Made by a program: the position numbers and the translations under genes. From an uncultured Muribaculaceae bacterium (GTDB lineage: Bacteria > Bacteroidota > Bacteroidia > Bacteroidales > Muribaculaceae), in contig CAJUHM010000013.1 of assembly GCA_910586475.1 (NCBI GenBank), positions 1 to 48,494 on the forward strand: a stretch of 48,494 nucleotides of DNA, read 5' to 3'. Below the pieces are notes generated by a model that was given only the letters and a program-made list of their open reading frames with translations, ran no database searches and was not told the DNA's origin. This document shows positions 1 to 7,936 of this stretch, one piece after another. How positions within the stretch are numbered: position 1 is the first letter of the stretch; each line of letters opens with the position of its first letter.

Positions 1-20
1 CTCTTCTCTTCTCCCTACGA

Positions 21-49
21 CAGAGCCGCCCCATCACAGGGCGGCTCTG
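21..49 (+). terminator. Rho-independent terminator-like hairpin
   Basis: A perfect 11-bp inverted repeat (21-31 with 39-49, arm CAGAGCCGCCC) with a 7-base loop. It probably ends a gene lying to the left of the window. The run of T after the stem is weak, so the direction is uncertain. Confidence 0.6.
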
Positions 50-588
50 TTGCTATATTCTCCCGGACTTAATAATTCCGGGCGAGCCGTTTTGGACGCA
101 TACGACATCAAAGCTCTCACGAATCAGCGCGTTCTGGATGTTAGCTCCGGGCGACGGTAAGTTATGCCGCGGACAATAGGGGATAAGTATGGCTGTGATG
201 AATTCCGGCAGATGCTGAATTGTACGAGCCGTAACATAAACATAGCACACGCTACCGTCGCACCTCCTTTGGCGGTGTACGGAAATTCGATTTCACACTT
301 TTCGGTTTCACATTCAAACCCTCGTTCAAGTGTTTCACTAATGAACCGCGATAACCGATATATGTCTTTAATAATCTCGTTGTCGGATATTTATAGATTG
401 TGCCTATCGCCAATTCAATCGCACTCTTACTATAAATCATCGAACCTGGCCGGGGCGCTTGTGTGCTGATGCATAGAATTACATTTTCATCGCATCTCTC
501 CGGCGCTTTTTGCCTTGTTCTTCAGTCAGAGATCTGCGGCCTCAGCGTTGACAATTATCGGGAAACTGGGGGGCTAAGTGAAGGAGAA
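50..588. other. Gene-poor stretch with degraded coding remnants
   Basis: No intact gene could be supported here. Short minus-strand open frames exist (252-440 and 53-250), and the first includes a fragment also found near 38.2 kb (see the repeat entry). The rest has no recognisable domain, promoter or RNA. Confidence 0.5.
388..472 (-). repeat. Copy 1 of a repeated coding fragment (SAIELAIG-type)
   Basis: The 26-base stretch at 402-427 recurs almost unchanged at 38219-38244. Read on the minus strand, both copies are open in the same frame: APRPGSMIYSKSAIELAIGT here and APRSGYAICRKGAIELAIET there. The matching frame, with substitutions rather than random drift, suggests remnants of one protein family or of a repeated element. 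The identity of that protein is unknown. Confidence 0.5.
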
Positions 589-621
589 TTTGGTTCGTAA
601 GGGGTTATATGCGTAACTTTG
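589..621 (+). promoter_or_regulatory. Bacteroidetes-type promoter for the caspase-sigma-CHAT operon
   Basis: TTTG (589-592) and TAACTTTG (614-621) are 21 bases apart, matching the primary sigma factor (SigABfr) consensus TTTG-N19-21-TAnnTTTG. Transcription should start near 628, leaving a leader of about 244 bases before the first gene at 872. Confidence 0.65.
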
Positions 622-871
622 CGATTGTCCAGGAGGGATGGCTTTCGAGGAATTATGGTTAGACGATAGGATTTGATTGCTGGAGGACTCTATAAAAGTA
701 GAACCTACAAATATCAGTTTACTATGATAAGTCATAAATTTTCAGTCTTGTCTAACGGACGAATCGCCGAGTTCATGAGGGAATCGTGTGAAGAGGTTGC
801 TTCAGACGATCTGCTTGATTCAGTAGAATGCCTTTCAGATCTCTGGTTGCTTGCAAATATAAAGGAGACAT

Positions 872-1765
872 ATGAAAAAGATATTAAGGATGATTCTAAG
901 GTCGGTTTATTTACGGCCGGTGTTGGTGGCGATCACTGTCTTGGTGGCGGCACTTTCTTCGGAGGCGCAGACGCGCCGGGCAATTGTAATCGGGCTGGGT
1001 GAGCAGCTTGACAGGTCGTGGGGTGAGATCCATGGCGACAGAGATGTCCCGTTAGTGGCTTTCATGCTGAAATCAGCCGGTTTCACCGACATAAAGACGC
1101 TTGTGAATTCCCAGGCCACAAAGGCTGCCATAGTGTCGTCGATCAATTCTTTGATTTCGAGATCTTCGAAAGGGGATGTGGTTTACATCCATTTTTCCGG
1201 TCACGGTCAGCGAATGACGGATCTCGACGGCGATGAGGACGACGGATGGGATGAGGCGTGGATTCCTTACGACGCTTTTCGGAAGTATTGTGATCGCGAC
1301 CGTGGCGACAGGCATCTGAGCGACGATGAACTCTCGCGCTATCTGACCCGGCTCAGGGGCAAGGTGGGAGTCTCCGGAACGATCGCGGTTGTTGTCGACG
1401 CCTGTCATAGTGGTGACTCGACACGCGACGGAGAGGGATGGGATTCGGTGGTTGTGCGAGGAGTCTATGACCACTTTGTGATCCCGGGCAAACCGGCAGT
1501 CCGCAGAAATGCTGTCGCGGAGTCGTGGCTGACCCTCAGCGCGTGTAAGGATTATCAGCTGAATGAAGAGTATAATAAATGTGGTAAGCTGACCCACATT
1601 ATTGTCAATAACTGGCGTGACTATGCCGGCCAGAGTGATCAGGCGATTTTTTCGAAGATCGACAGGACGATGCAGTCTCGCATGTATAAAGGCCGACTGG
1701 GCCAGAATCCGGACCTAACCGGAGCAATCGGGAAGGTGCTTTCTATTATTTTTCAGAGAAAATGA
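872..1765 (+). CDS. Secreted caspase-like cysteine peptidase (C14/metacaspase type)
   Basis: A 297-residue protein with a long N-terminal hydrophobic signal (about residues 15-33), so it is probably exported to the periplasm. The caspase fold is clear. The catalytic histidine is His111 in HFSGHGQ, followed by an Asp-rich metacaspase-like stretch (117-128), and the catalytic cysteine is Cys178 in VVVDACHSGDS. Clan CD peptidases of this type cut after basic or acidic residues; the specificity here cannot be read. The start at 872 is supported by AAAGGAG six bases upstream and gives a good signal peptide. The stop overlaps the next start (ATGA, 1762-1765), so translation is probably coupled to the sigma factor. 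The first gene of a four-gene operon. The fold is certain; the role in signalling is inference. Confidence 0.88.
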   Translation: MKKILRMILRSVYLRPVLVAITVLVAALSSEAQTRRAIVIGLGEQLDRSWGEIHGDRDVPLVAFMLKSAGFTDIKTLVNSQATKAAIVSSINSLISRSSKGDVVYIHFSGHGQRMTDLDGDEDDGWDEAWIPYDAFRKYCDRDRGDRHLSDDELSRYLTRLRGKVGVSGTIAVVVDACHSGDSTRDGEGWDSVVVRGVYDHFVIPGKPAVRRNAVAESWLTLSACKDYQLNEEYNKCGKLTHIIVNNWRDYAGQSDQAIFSKIDRTMQSRMYKGRLGQNPDLTGAIGKVLSIIFQRK

Positions 1766-2403
1766 TGTTTCAGTTCCGTAAGAAGAAATACAGCGACTCT
1801 CAGATTGTAGAAGCTTATCAGACGGGTGACCGGAAGCTGCAGTCGAAATGGTATGACAGATGTCGCGATCAGTTCGGGAAAGGGACATCGCGCTATTGCG
1901 GCATAACGGGCTTCGAGCTTGAGGATCTTTTTCAGAACTCATTTGTGCTTCTGTGGAAGAAGATCGACTCTGGTCAGATATATGTTGCCGACAGCACGGT
2001 GCGTGTCACGACGGCTGGTGGCGACAAGCCGATCGAGGACCTGATGGGATATTTCATGAGAATTGTCAAGAACAAATATCTGGAGCATTTGCGTTCCGGA
2101 AAAAGTGTGGTGCAGATTAACGAAGAGGTTGTTTCCGACCGCGAACTGATCGACGAACTGTATTGGGATGAGGATCCGGAAGTCGAGAAGGACCGCCTTG
2201 TCATTCATTGTCTGCAGTCGCTTCCGAAAAGCTGTGTTGAGATTCTGACGCTGTTCTACTATGAAAAGAAATCGTTGGATCAGATACTTGCCGAGCGGCC
2301 CGAGAATAATTCCTATGACGGACTGAAGAGCCGCAAATCGAAGTGCATGTCCAATCTAAGGAAAAAAATTACAGAAACATTTGCAAAAGCAGGACTACGA
2401 TGA
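1762..2403 (+). CDS. RNA polymerase sigma factor, sigma-70/ECF type
   Basis: A 213-residue cytoplasmic protein. Sigma region 2 is visible as the acidic helix GFELEDLFQNSFVLLWKKI (about 51-69) plus YFMRIVKNKYLEHLR (about 93-107). Sigma region 4 follows as LPKSCVEILTLFYYEKKSLDQI (about 154-175) with the recognition helix SYDGLKSRKSKCMSNLRKK. There is no region 1 or 3, as in ECF factors. It is a little longer than a typical ECF factor because of an insert between the two halves of region 2 (about 70-88). It starts inside the stop of the caspase gene and ends inside the start of the membrane-protein gene, both as ATGA overlaps. The neighbours suggest that its activity is controlled by the membrane protein and the two peptidases. 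Confidence 0.85.
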   Translation: MMFQFRKKKYSDSQIVEAYQTGDRKLQSKWYDRCRDQFGKGTSRYCGITGFELEDLFQNSFVLLWKKIDSGQIYVADSTVRVTTAGGDKPIEDLMGYFMRIVKNKYLEHLRSGKSVVQINEEVVSDRELIDELYWDEDPEVEKDRLVIHCLQSLPKSCVEILTLFYYEKKSLDQILAERPENNSYDGLKSRKSKCMSNLRKKITETFAKAGLR

Positions 2404-2972
2404 AAGAAGATATTGATTCAAGAATCGAGCGGGCTGTCAATGAGCTTGCGTCGAAAAAAGCCCTGATGGCGGAATGGGAGCGTGAACGCGCCGCGGAGGC
2501 AGCGCGCAAGGCATTGCGGATAAGAAAAATATGCACCTATGGTGTCTCGGCAGCTGCATCGCTGATCGTTGTGGCGGCAATCGGAACCGGATTATATCTG
2601 AGCCATGATGAAAGTGACGTTCCGGGAGTGGCCATGACGTCACACGATCCCGATCCTGTGTTCCGTGGCGGCAATGCCGGCCAGTCGGAAATCATGGCTC
2701 TTATGGACGCCGACAGATACGAGGATGCGCTCGAGGCAATTGATGAGGCTTTGGCCGACTCGATCATCGATCCGACACTTCCCGCCGAACAGCAGGAATA
2801 TATGAGAAACCTGTGTGGCATTCTCCGCTACGACATGACATGGCTGAAGATCCGCTCTCTTGTCCGGCTTGACCGGAAAGAGGAGGCGATCGGTCTTCTC
2901 CGCGACTATGTCAGAGAAGATGGTGAAAACCAGACGGCAGCCAAGCATTTACTTAACGAACTTACAAAATGA
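2400..2972 (+). CDS. Single-pass membrane protein with TPR-like outer domain; candidate anti-sigma factor
   Basis: The ATG at 2400, overlapping the sigma stop as ATGA, gives 190 residues. Residues 1-43 are a charged, helical, cytoplasmic-type segment. Residues about 44-67 form one transmembrane helix (VSAAASLIVVAAIGTGLYLS). Residues about 95-187 are helical and TPR-like (DADRYEDALEAIDEALADS, then VRLDRKEEAIGLLRDYV), predicted outside the inner membrane. This N-in, C-out layout next to a sigma gene is what anti-sigma factors show, but there is no zinc anti-sigma HxxxCxxC motif and no recognised family. An adaptor or scaffold for the TPR-CHAT protein is the alternative. The function is inferred from position and topology. 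Confidence 0.7.
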   Translation: MKEDIDSRIERAVNELASKKALMAEWERERAAEAARKALRIRKICTYGVSAAASLIVVAAIGTGLYLSHDESDVPGVAMTSHDPDPVFRGGNAGQSEIMALMDADRYEDALEAIDEALADSIIDPTLPAEQQEYMRNLCGILRYDMTWLKIRSLVRLDRKEEAIGLLRDYVREDGENQTAAKHLLNELTK

Positions 2973-5263
2973 AATGGATTGTAATTTTTGCAATGATTCT
3001 GGCGTCGGCGATTGCGTCATCCGCGCATGTCTACAACAACTTTCTTGAAGCAGCCAAATATGCGCTTGCCGACAAGGACTACGGGCTTTCGGAATATTTC
3101 AACCTGGAGGCACTGAGGCAGATACCTGCCGATTCTGTTGTGGACCGCTACATCGCACACAGCCGTCTGAGGAATATGAACAATCTCAGAGGAACGTTTG
3201 ACAAGATGCTATCTCACGGCAGGGAGTGTCTGAATATAATCCGCGGATTCGGGCCCGGGAGCGAGTACATGCTGATGGAAGATTATATAATGATGGCTGT
3301 TGCTCATGCCGGGATGAAAGACTCCCTGATGGCGAGTCATTATGTCGATTCGGCCAGACAGCAGGTCTCTGATCCTGCCGCCAATCCAGTTTATCTGAAG
3401 AAGTTTGCCACGATGGCGGGAATAGTCTATGCCAGAATCGGCGACTGGCAGCGGGCCGAAACGGCCTACCGGCAGGCCACGAAACTCGCCCGGCGTTACA
3501 AGCCAAGCGAAGATACTTCGACGACGCTTAATCTCTACGGCAATGTTTTGTTCCGCAACGACAAATATGCCGACGCTCTCGGAGTCTATGAAGAGCAGCG
3601 TGGAATCTGTAGGGATCTTTTCGGCGAGGACTCAATGCAATTCCAGTGGGCGAACTATTGCATTGCCAATATTCGTGCCTATATGGGCGACATCGCTGGA
3701 GGTGTCGGAATTTACGAAGGTGTCATCAGGTGGTATCGCGACAGAATTGTCAGCGATCTGAAATCAATGCCCGAATCGAACCGTCAGGCCTACCTTGACA
3801 ATATGATAGACATTTTGCAGAACGCTGTCCCTTTTGGGATTGAGGCAAAACATAATGAAGATGATTTCACCCGTATCGCCTATGAGAATCTGCTCTTTAC
3901 AAAAGGCCTTCTGCTTGCATCCGAGAAATCGGCCGACGCCATCATACGGCAGTCGGGCAATGCTGAAGAGCGGGCCGCACTCGACAGTGTGAAAGCGATG
4001 CGGGGACGTCTGACCGAGCTGCTGGCCACAACAGGAGCGAGTCCCGTCGACATCATCAATCTCTATGCGGGAATAAAGGGTATCGATGTCAATCTGGCAA
4101 ACGCATGCTACAGATACTGCAACCACATGTCTTTTGCCGCCGTCGGTTATGAGGCCGTCAGAGAATCTCTTAAGGACGACGAAGTCTTGCTGGATTTTGC
4201 CGATTTCAAACCGAAGAACAGACCGCGGCAGTATGTCTGCTATGTCATACGTCGAAATCAGAAGAATCCTCAGGTCCACTATATCTGCAACGGCAGTGAA
4301 CTCGATTCTCTCCTTGCGTTGGAAAATCACAGGTGGAGCAACCTGTATAGTGGAGAGGCGGCAGAAGATATGGCAAGAATCATTGGGCGTCCGTTGAAGA
4401 AGATCATAGGTGGATCCAGACGGGTCTATTATGTTCCGTCGGGCATCTTCCACAAACTGTCGGTCGAGGCAATTCCGGAGGGCGAAGGAACGATGTGTGA
4501 TTCCTTTGAGTTCAAGCGGCTGTCGTCGGCAAGAGAAATTGTCAGAGAATCTGACGAACGGCTCGGAATGACGGCCAGTCTTTACGGCGGTCTTGACTAC
4601 GACTCGGAAGAAGTGCCGGAGAGTGTCGTTGAGGATGCCATCGGCCGCAAGCGTCTCGTGATATTGCCGCGTTCCTGTGAAGAAGTGACCGAGATTTCCC
4701 GGATGTTTAGCAGTCCTGTCCTGCTGACAGACGGCAGGGGAACCGAGGAATCCTTCCTGGAGATGAGCGGCAACGCACCGTCGGTCATCCATGTCGCGAC
4801 CCACGGGTTCTACTATTCTCCCGAGGATGCCGACCGCCCGGCCTCGCTTCAGGGCTATAACGATGCGATGTCGCTCTCCGGACTTGTCATGTCAGGGGGA
4901 AATGCCGGATGGCTCGGACTCATACCGTCGAAAGGTCTGCTGACGGCTGAGAAGGTGTCGCGATGTGATCTTTCCGGAGCCGACATTGTCTGCCTTGCGT
5001 CATGCCATTCCGGACAGGGCGAAGTGACCTCCGAGGGCATCTACGGGCTGCAGCGTGCATTCAAGAAAGCCGGAGCGGAAACTCTCCTTCTCAGCCTTTG
5101 GGAAGCAAGTGATAATGCGACAAAATGCTTCATGACAAACTTCTATTCCGATCTGATCAACGGAAGCAAGAACCGTCACAAAGCCTTTGAGTTCGCCCGA
5201 GAGCAGGTGCGTCGGCAATACCCCTCGCCCGTCTATTGGGCCGGGTTTATAATGGTGGACTGA
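2969..5263 (+). CDS. Secreted TPR-CHAT caspase-like peptidase
   Basis: A 764-residue protein with an N-terminal signal peptide (hydrophobic core about residues 3-17, ending in ASSAH). The first 350 residues or so are tetratricopeptide-type helices (for example YARIGDWQRAETAYRQAT and NDKYADALGVYEEQRG). The C-terminal third is a CHAT domain (caspase HetF associated with TPRs). Its catalytic His612 lies in VIHVATHGFYY and Cys679 in VCLASCHSGQGE, followed by the conserved end AGAETLLLSLWEASDNAT. CHAT proteins are clan-CD peptidases often activated through their TPR part. Most known ones are cytoplasmic, so the export signal is notable. It overlaps the preceding gene as ATGA (2969-2972) and is the last gene of the coupled group. 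Confidence 0.88.
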   Translation: MKWIVIFAMILASAIASSAHVYNNFLEAAKYALADKDYGLSEYFNLEALRQIPADSVVDRYIAHSRLRNMNNLRGTFDKMLSHGRECLNIIRGFGPGSEYMLMEDYIMMAVAHAGMKDSLMASHYVDSARQQVSDPAANPVYLKKFATMAGIVYARIGDWQRAETAYRQATKLARRYKPSEDTSTTLNLYGNVLFRNDKYADALGVYEEQRGICRDLFGEDSMQFQWANYCIANIRAYMGDIAGGVGIYEGVIRWYRDRIVSDLKSMPESNRQAYLDNMIDILQNAVPFGIEAKHNEDDFTRIAYENLLFTKGLLLASEKSADAIIRQSGNAEERAALDSVKAMRGRLTELLATTGASPVDIINLYAGIKGIDVNLANACYRYCNHMSFAAVGYEAVRESLKDDEVLLDFADFKPKNRPRQYVCYVIRRNQKNPQVHYICNGSELDSLLALENHRWSNLYSGEAAEDMARIIGRPLKKIIGGSRRVYYVPSGIFHKLSVEAIPEGEGTMCDSFEFKRLSSAREIVRESDERLGMTASLYGGLDYDSEEVPESVVEDAIGRKRLVILPRSCEEVTEISRMFSSPVLLTDGRGTEESFLEMSGNAPSVIHVATHGFYYSPEDADRPASLQGYNDAMSLSGLVMSGGNAGWLGLIPSKGLLTAEKVSRCDLSGADIVCLASCHSGQGEVTSEGIYGLQRAFKKAGAETLLLSLWEASDNATKCFMTNFYSDLINGSKNRHKAFEFAREQVRRQYPSPVYWAGFIMVD

Positions 5264-5364
5264 CTAGGAAAATATGTAGTGCTTAATATGTTGAAAATAA
5301 GCTATTTGTCTCGAGTGCATTCGAACGATGACAGATTTTTTATAAAAAAGTGACAGCAGAGGGT

Positions 5365-5372
5365 TACCTTTG
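5365..5372 (+). promoter_or_regulatory. Candidate -7 box upstream of the small-gene cluster
   Basis: TACCTTTG matches TAnnTTTG and lies 82 bases before the start at 5455. The -33 position is only T-rich (5334-5342) with no clear TTTG, so this is a weak call. Confidence 0.35.
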
Positions 5373-5454
5373 AGTCTTTTCGTTCATAAAGGGCAAAAGA
5401 ATCAAATATAAACCGATTAAAAGTTGTGCCCGACACTCATCAGGGTATCTTAAA

Positions 5455-5907
5455 ATGGAAATTCGTTACTTTTTCAAAGCAGCCGTTTCAGCAGCAATTG
5501 TAGTCGCATCACTTCTTTCGGCCCATCAGGCGAAAGCCCAGTATATGAATTTTGGACCCGGAAGCATCGCCTGGGACATGCAGATGCAGCAGCGCGAGAA
5601 TGCCATGCGCATGCAGACAGCCATGATGCAGCAGCAGGTCCTCAACTACTATCAAAATCAGGCTGCCGCTGCCAATATGCATATGCAGAACGCTCCCTTT
5701 GTCCCGATGCAGGGTGTCCAGACCTACAACGGTCCCTATATCAACAACGGTGAGAGCTATCGGATCGAAACCGTGACATGCGACCATTGCAGCGGGGGCT
5801 ATAACTATCGGGAAACATATATGGGAGGCGGACAGACCCGCACAATCAAAAGCCGTTGCTCTTGGTGTAATGGCTCGGGAACTCTCAAAAAGAAAGTGAA
5901 AAACTAA
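5455..5907 (+). CDS. Secreted Met/Gln-rich protein with two CxxC motifs
   Basis: A 150-residue protein not assigned to a family. It has a signal peptide (about 1-28, ending AHQAKAQ). A Met-, Gln- and Asn-rich middle (about 38-85) is probably extended or coiled. The C-terminal zinc-ribbon-like part holds CDHCSGGYN and CSWCNGSGTLKKK, spaced about 20 residues apart. The CxxCxGxG pattern resembles half of a DnaJ zinc finger, but there is no J domain. It may bind zinc or form disulphides outside the cytoplasm. It follows the CHAT gene by 191 bases on the same strand and heads a run of five small genes. Confidence 0.7.
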   Translation: MEIRYFFKAAVSAAIVVASLLSAHQAKAQYMNFGPGSIAWDMQMQQRENAMRMQTAMMQQQVLNYYQNQAAAANMHMQNAPFVPMQGVQTYNGPYINNGESYRIETVTCDHCSGGYNYRETYMGGGQTRTIKSRCSWCNGSGTLKKKVKN

Positions 5908-5945
5908 ACAGTTTCTAATGCCTGACAATTTAATTGAAAAAAACG

Positions 5946-6437
5946 ATGAAGTTAAAGACTCTACTGATTCCGGCGTTAATGACCGCCGCTATGGCCATTC
6001 AGGGATGTGGTGACGATGGCCCAAATGTGACTCTGATTTCAAGCGACATCGATTTCAAAGCAGTCAATCTTACAGTCGGAGATGGTAGTCTCGTTGCCTC
6101 GAGCAATCAGGCCGGACAGATCTCATGGTCGGTTGTCGTCACGGTAGGGGACAAGACGACAACCGTCAGTGGAGAATCTGCCGGAAACGAGCTTCCGGTG
6201 CTCAGCGGCGATGAAATTGAAATCACTTTCGACCCCGCATCCGACAATGAAACTCGGGCAACGTTCTCATTGCCTGACGGAACATCCCGGGTCGTGACAG
6301 CTTCGCAGCCATCGTTTAAATGGACTGTGCCCGACGACTTTTGCCCCGGCATGGAAATCAAGGGTGAGACAGCATATGATATCGATGGCACTCATTACAT
6401 TAAAAAAGGAACAATCTTACTTGTTGAACTCATGTAG
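5946..6437 (+). CDS. Putative lipoprotein of unknown function
   Basis: The ATG at 5946 is preferred over an in-frame TTG at 5934 because it starts directly at the signal peptide. It gives 163 residues with a lipobox-like AIQGC at about residues 17-21, then an acidic linker. The rest is rich in Thr, Ser and Val (for example WSVVVTVGDKTTTVSGES), suggesting a beta-sandwich. The C terminus, with MEIKGETAYDIDGTHYIKKG, has no recognised motif. It is probably anchored at the periplasmic or outer membrane face. Confidence 0.65.
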   Translation: MKLKTLLIPALMTAAMAIQGCGDDGPNVTLISSDIDFKAVNLTVGDGSLVASSNQAGQISWSVVVTVGDKTTTVSGESAGNELPVLSGDEIEITFDPASDNETRATFSLPDGTSRVVTASQPSFKWTVPDDFCPGMEIKGETAYDIDGTHYIKKGTILLVELM

Positions 6438-6467
6438 AAGCTCGGCTTAAAAAGGAAACACACTCTT

Positions 6468-6905
6468 ATGGTAACGATAAAAGATATTGTTCAGCATCAC
6501 GATAGTTTTGACTTCACCCCACTATTTTATGATGAAAAAGAGAAATATATAGGGATTGACTGCAACGACACACTCGCATTTCTTTGTAGCGGAAATGAAA
6601 TCCATTCATTCATCGGCCGTGCCGGTGGGGAGAATAGGGTAAAGAGGGCCATCGATGCAGCCGTCTCTACAGTCGAAGCTGCGGAGGTTATGCATAATGC
6701 CGTCTCAGCGATGCTGACAGTCATTTATTCGCCGCAGGCCGAAAGATCGTTGACCGTAGTCGAGACGCAGTATATCTCCGAATTTGTCAGGCAGCTTCCG
6801 TGCGACTGTTGCTTTTTCTGGAATGTTTTGACTGATACCTCCCTGGGAAATGAAATCAGGGCAGTGGTGCTTTTCGATATCATTAAGCAGGGGAGTGGCT
6901 TGTAG
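6468..6905 (+). CDS. Stand-alone FtsZ C-terminal-domain-like protein
   Basis: A 145-residue protein without signal peptide or membrane segment. Residues about 48-137 follow the FtsZ C-terminal subdomain: IGRAGGENRVKRAIDAAVS corresponds to the xGxxxGENRAxxAxxxAxxS helix. ML(T)VIYSP then matches the first strand, and LTVVETQYISEFVRQL matches the FtsZ helix beginning LxxxE. NVLTDTSLGNEIRAVVLFDI matches the GTxxDxxLGdeirVTVIATG stretch. The N-terminal GTP-binding domain, with its GGGTGTG loop, is absent. It may bind FtsZ or another tubulin-fold partner, or be a repurposed fold. The assignment is by eye and needs a profile search. The neighbours are envelope lipoproteins. Confidence 0.65.
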   Translation: MVTIKDIVQHHDSFDFTPLFYDEKEKYIGIDCNDTLAFLCSGNEIHSFIGRAGGENRVKRAIDAAVSTVEAAEVMHNAVSAMLTVIYSPQAERSLTVVETQYISEFVRQLPCDCCFFWNVLTDTSLGNEIRAVVLFDIIKQGSGL

Positions 6906-6953
6906 GAGAATATTGGCACGAATTTTGCTGCTCGGAAAGTAAAACTCCTTGCA

Positions 6954-7661
6954 ATGAAAAAATCTCTCTTACTTCGCAGCCTCGCTGCTTGTTGTGGCTT
7001 GCTGCTACTGGGCTGCGTCTCTGTCCCGAAAGAGGCGGCTGATCTGTCGCAGTCTGTTTCAAAAGATCTTGCGGCCTACAGATCGTCGCATCTTCAGTTT
7101 GTTGGCCTCTATTTCGATAAAATCGAGGATGATATCAACCGATTTGTCGACAGCCGTATTGCGCCAGATCTTATATCCGTAATGGTCAGAAATGATCTGC
7201 GGGACTCAGGCGGAGATCCCCGTTCGCTTTTCGCATCGCTCGCCCGGCTGCAGTCCGATCCTTCGGAAGAAAATGCAGCGGATGCCGTCGTGACCATCGG
7301 AGAGTTTCAGACGGCAATAAATGCGGAACTCGAATCATATCGAAAAAAACTGCTTGAGCCTATAAGGCAGAAACGCAGTGAGGTCGAGAAAAGCCTGACC
7401 GACTCCTATGATGTGACAATGGCGGCCAGCTATTCCGTGACATCCTATCTTGAGTCTGCTGCAAAGGTCCGGGAGAAGCAGGATGCGCTCCTTTCCAAAG
7501 CCGGAGCAGCTGGACTTAATGAAGAGATCGCATCCCGGCTCGCATTGCTCTCGTCGAAAATCGGAGCCCTTTCGGAAAAAGCAGATGCTCTTACGCCCGG
7601 ACAGCTTCTCGATTCTCTTTCGTGCATCATTGAGAAACATTCTCTTAAAGACAATAGATAA
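6954..7661 (+). CDS. Helical lipoprotein with coiled-coil character
   Basis: A 235-residue protein with a clear lipoprotein signal (LLLLGC, Cys at about residue 21). The mature part is almost wholly helical and charged, with heptad-like stretches (for example ELESYRKKLLEPIRQKRSEVE and ASRLALLSSKIGALSEKADAL), so a coiled-coil rod is likely. No family was recognised. Its stop shares one base with the next start (TAATG, 7659-7663), so the two are probably co-translated and may act together. Confidence 0.7.
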   Translation: MKKSLLLRSLAACCGLLLLGCVSVPKEAADLSQSVSKDLAAYRSSHLQFVGLYFDKIEDDINRFVDSRIAPDLISVMVRNDLRDSGGDPRSLFASLARLQSDPSEENAADAVVTIGEFQTAINAELESYRKKLLEPIRQKRSEVEKSLTDSYDVTMAASYSVTSYLESAAKVREKQDALLSKAGAAGLNEEIASRLALLSSKIGALSEKADALTPGQLLDSLSCIIEKHSLKDNR

Positions 7662-7936
7662 TGGCTAATAGATTTACAGATGCAGCCCGTAAGGCAATGG
7701 GTGAAGTGACTGCTGCAAACAGCGAAGAGATTGCGAGATTATCGGTCATGAACGAGCGTGATTTCTCCGGTCTCCTTCCTGCGACAGCTGACTGTGAGAC
7801 AGTGAAAGCACTTAAAGATGCAGTAGACAGGGCCGCTCAGACAAATATGTCGCAGGCTCAACTGGTCGATAATGTCAGGAAGCTTGGCGATTCAGCCGTT
7901 GCACTGCTTGGTCGGTTGATCCCGATCATTCAGTGA
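7661..7936 (+). CDS. Small helical protein of unknown function
   Basis: A 91-residue protein, predicted helical and soluble, without signal peptide. It includes EEIARLSVMNERDFSGLLP and ALKDAVDRAAQTNMSQAQLV. The start at 7661 overlaps the stop of the lipoprotein gene by one base (TAATG), which supports both genes. No family was recognised. It is the last member of the 5455-7936 group. Confidence 0.6.
   Translation: MANRFTDAARKAMGEVTAANSEEIARLSVMNERDFSGLLPATADCETVKALKDAVDRAAQTNMSQAQLVDNVRKLGDSAVALLGRLIPIIQ

Noticed and set aside
164..469. 101-codon plus-strand frame sharing LSPIQSH with a frame at 38153-38371
   Set aside because: The match comes from the antisense of the repeated fragment; the minus-strand frame aligns better over a longer stretch.
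673..1002. 109-codon plus-strand frame before and inside the caspase gene
   Set aside because: Its second half is Gly-rich shadow of the caspase signal-peptide region; no good start site. Only noted as a possible leader frame.
3764..4804. 346-codon minus-strand frame inside the CHAT gene
   Set aside because: Antisense shadow of a gene with clear domain evidence; no domain or promoter of its own.
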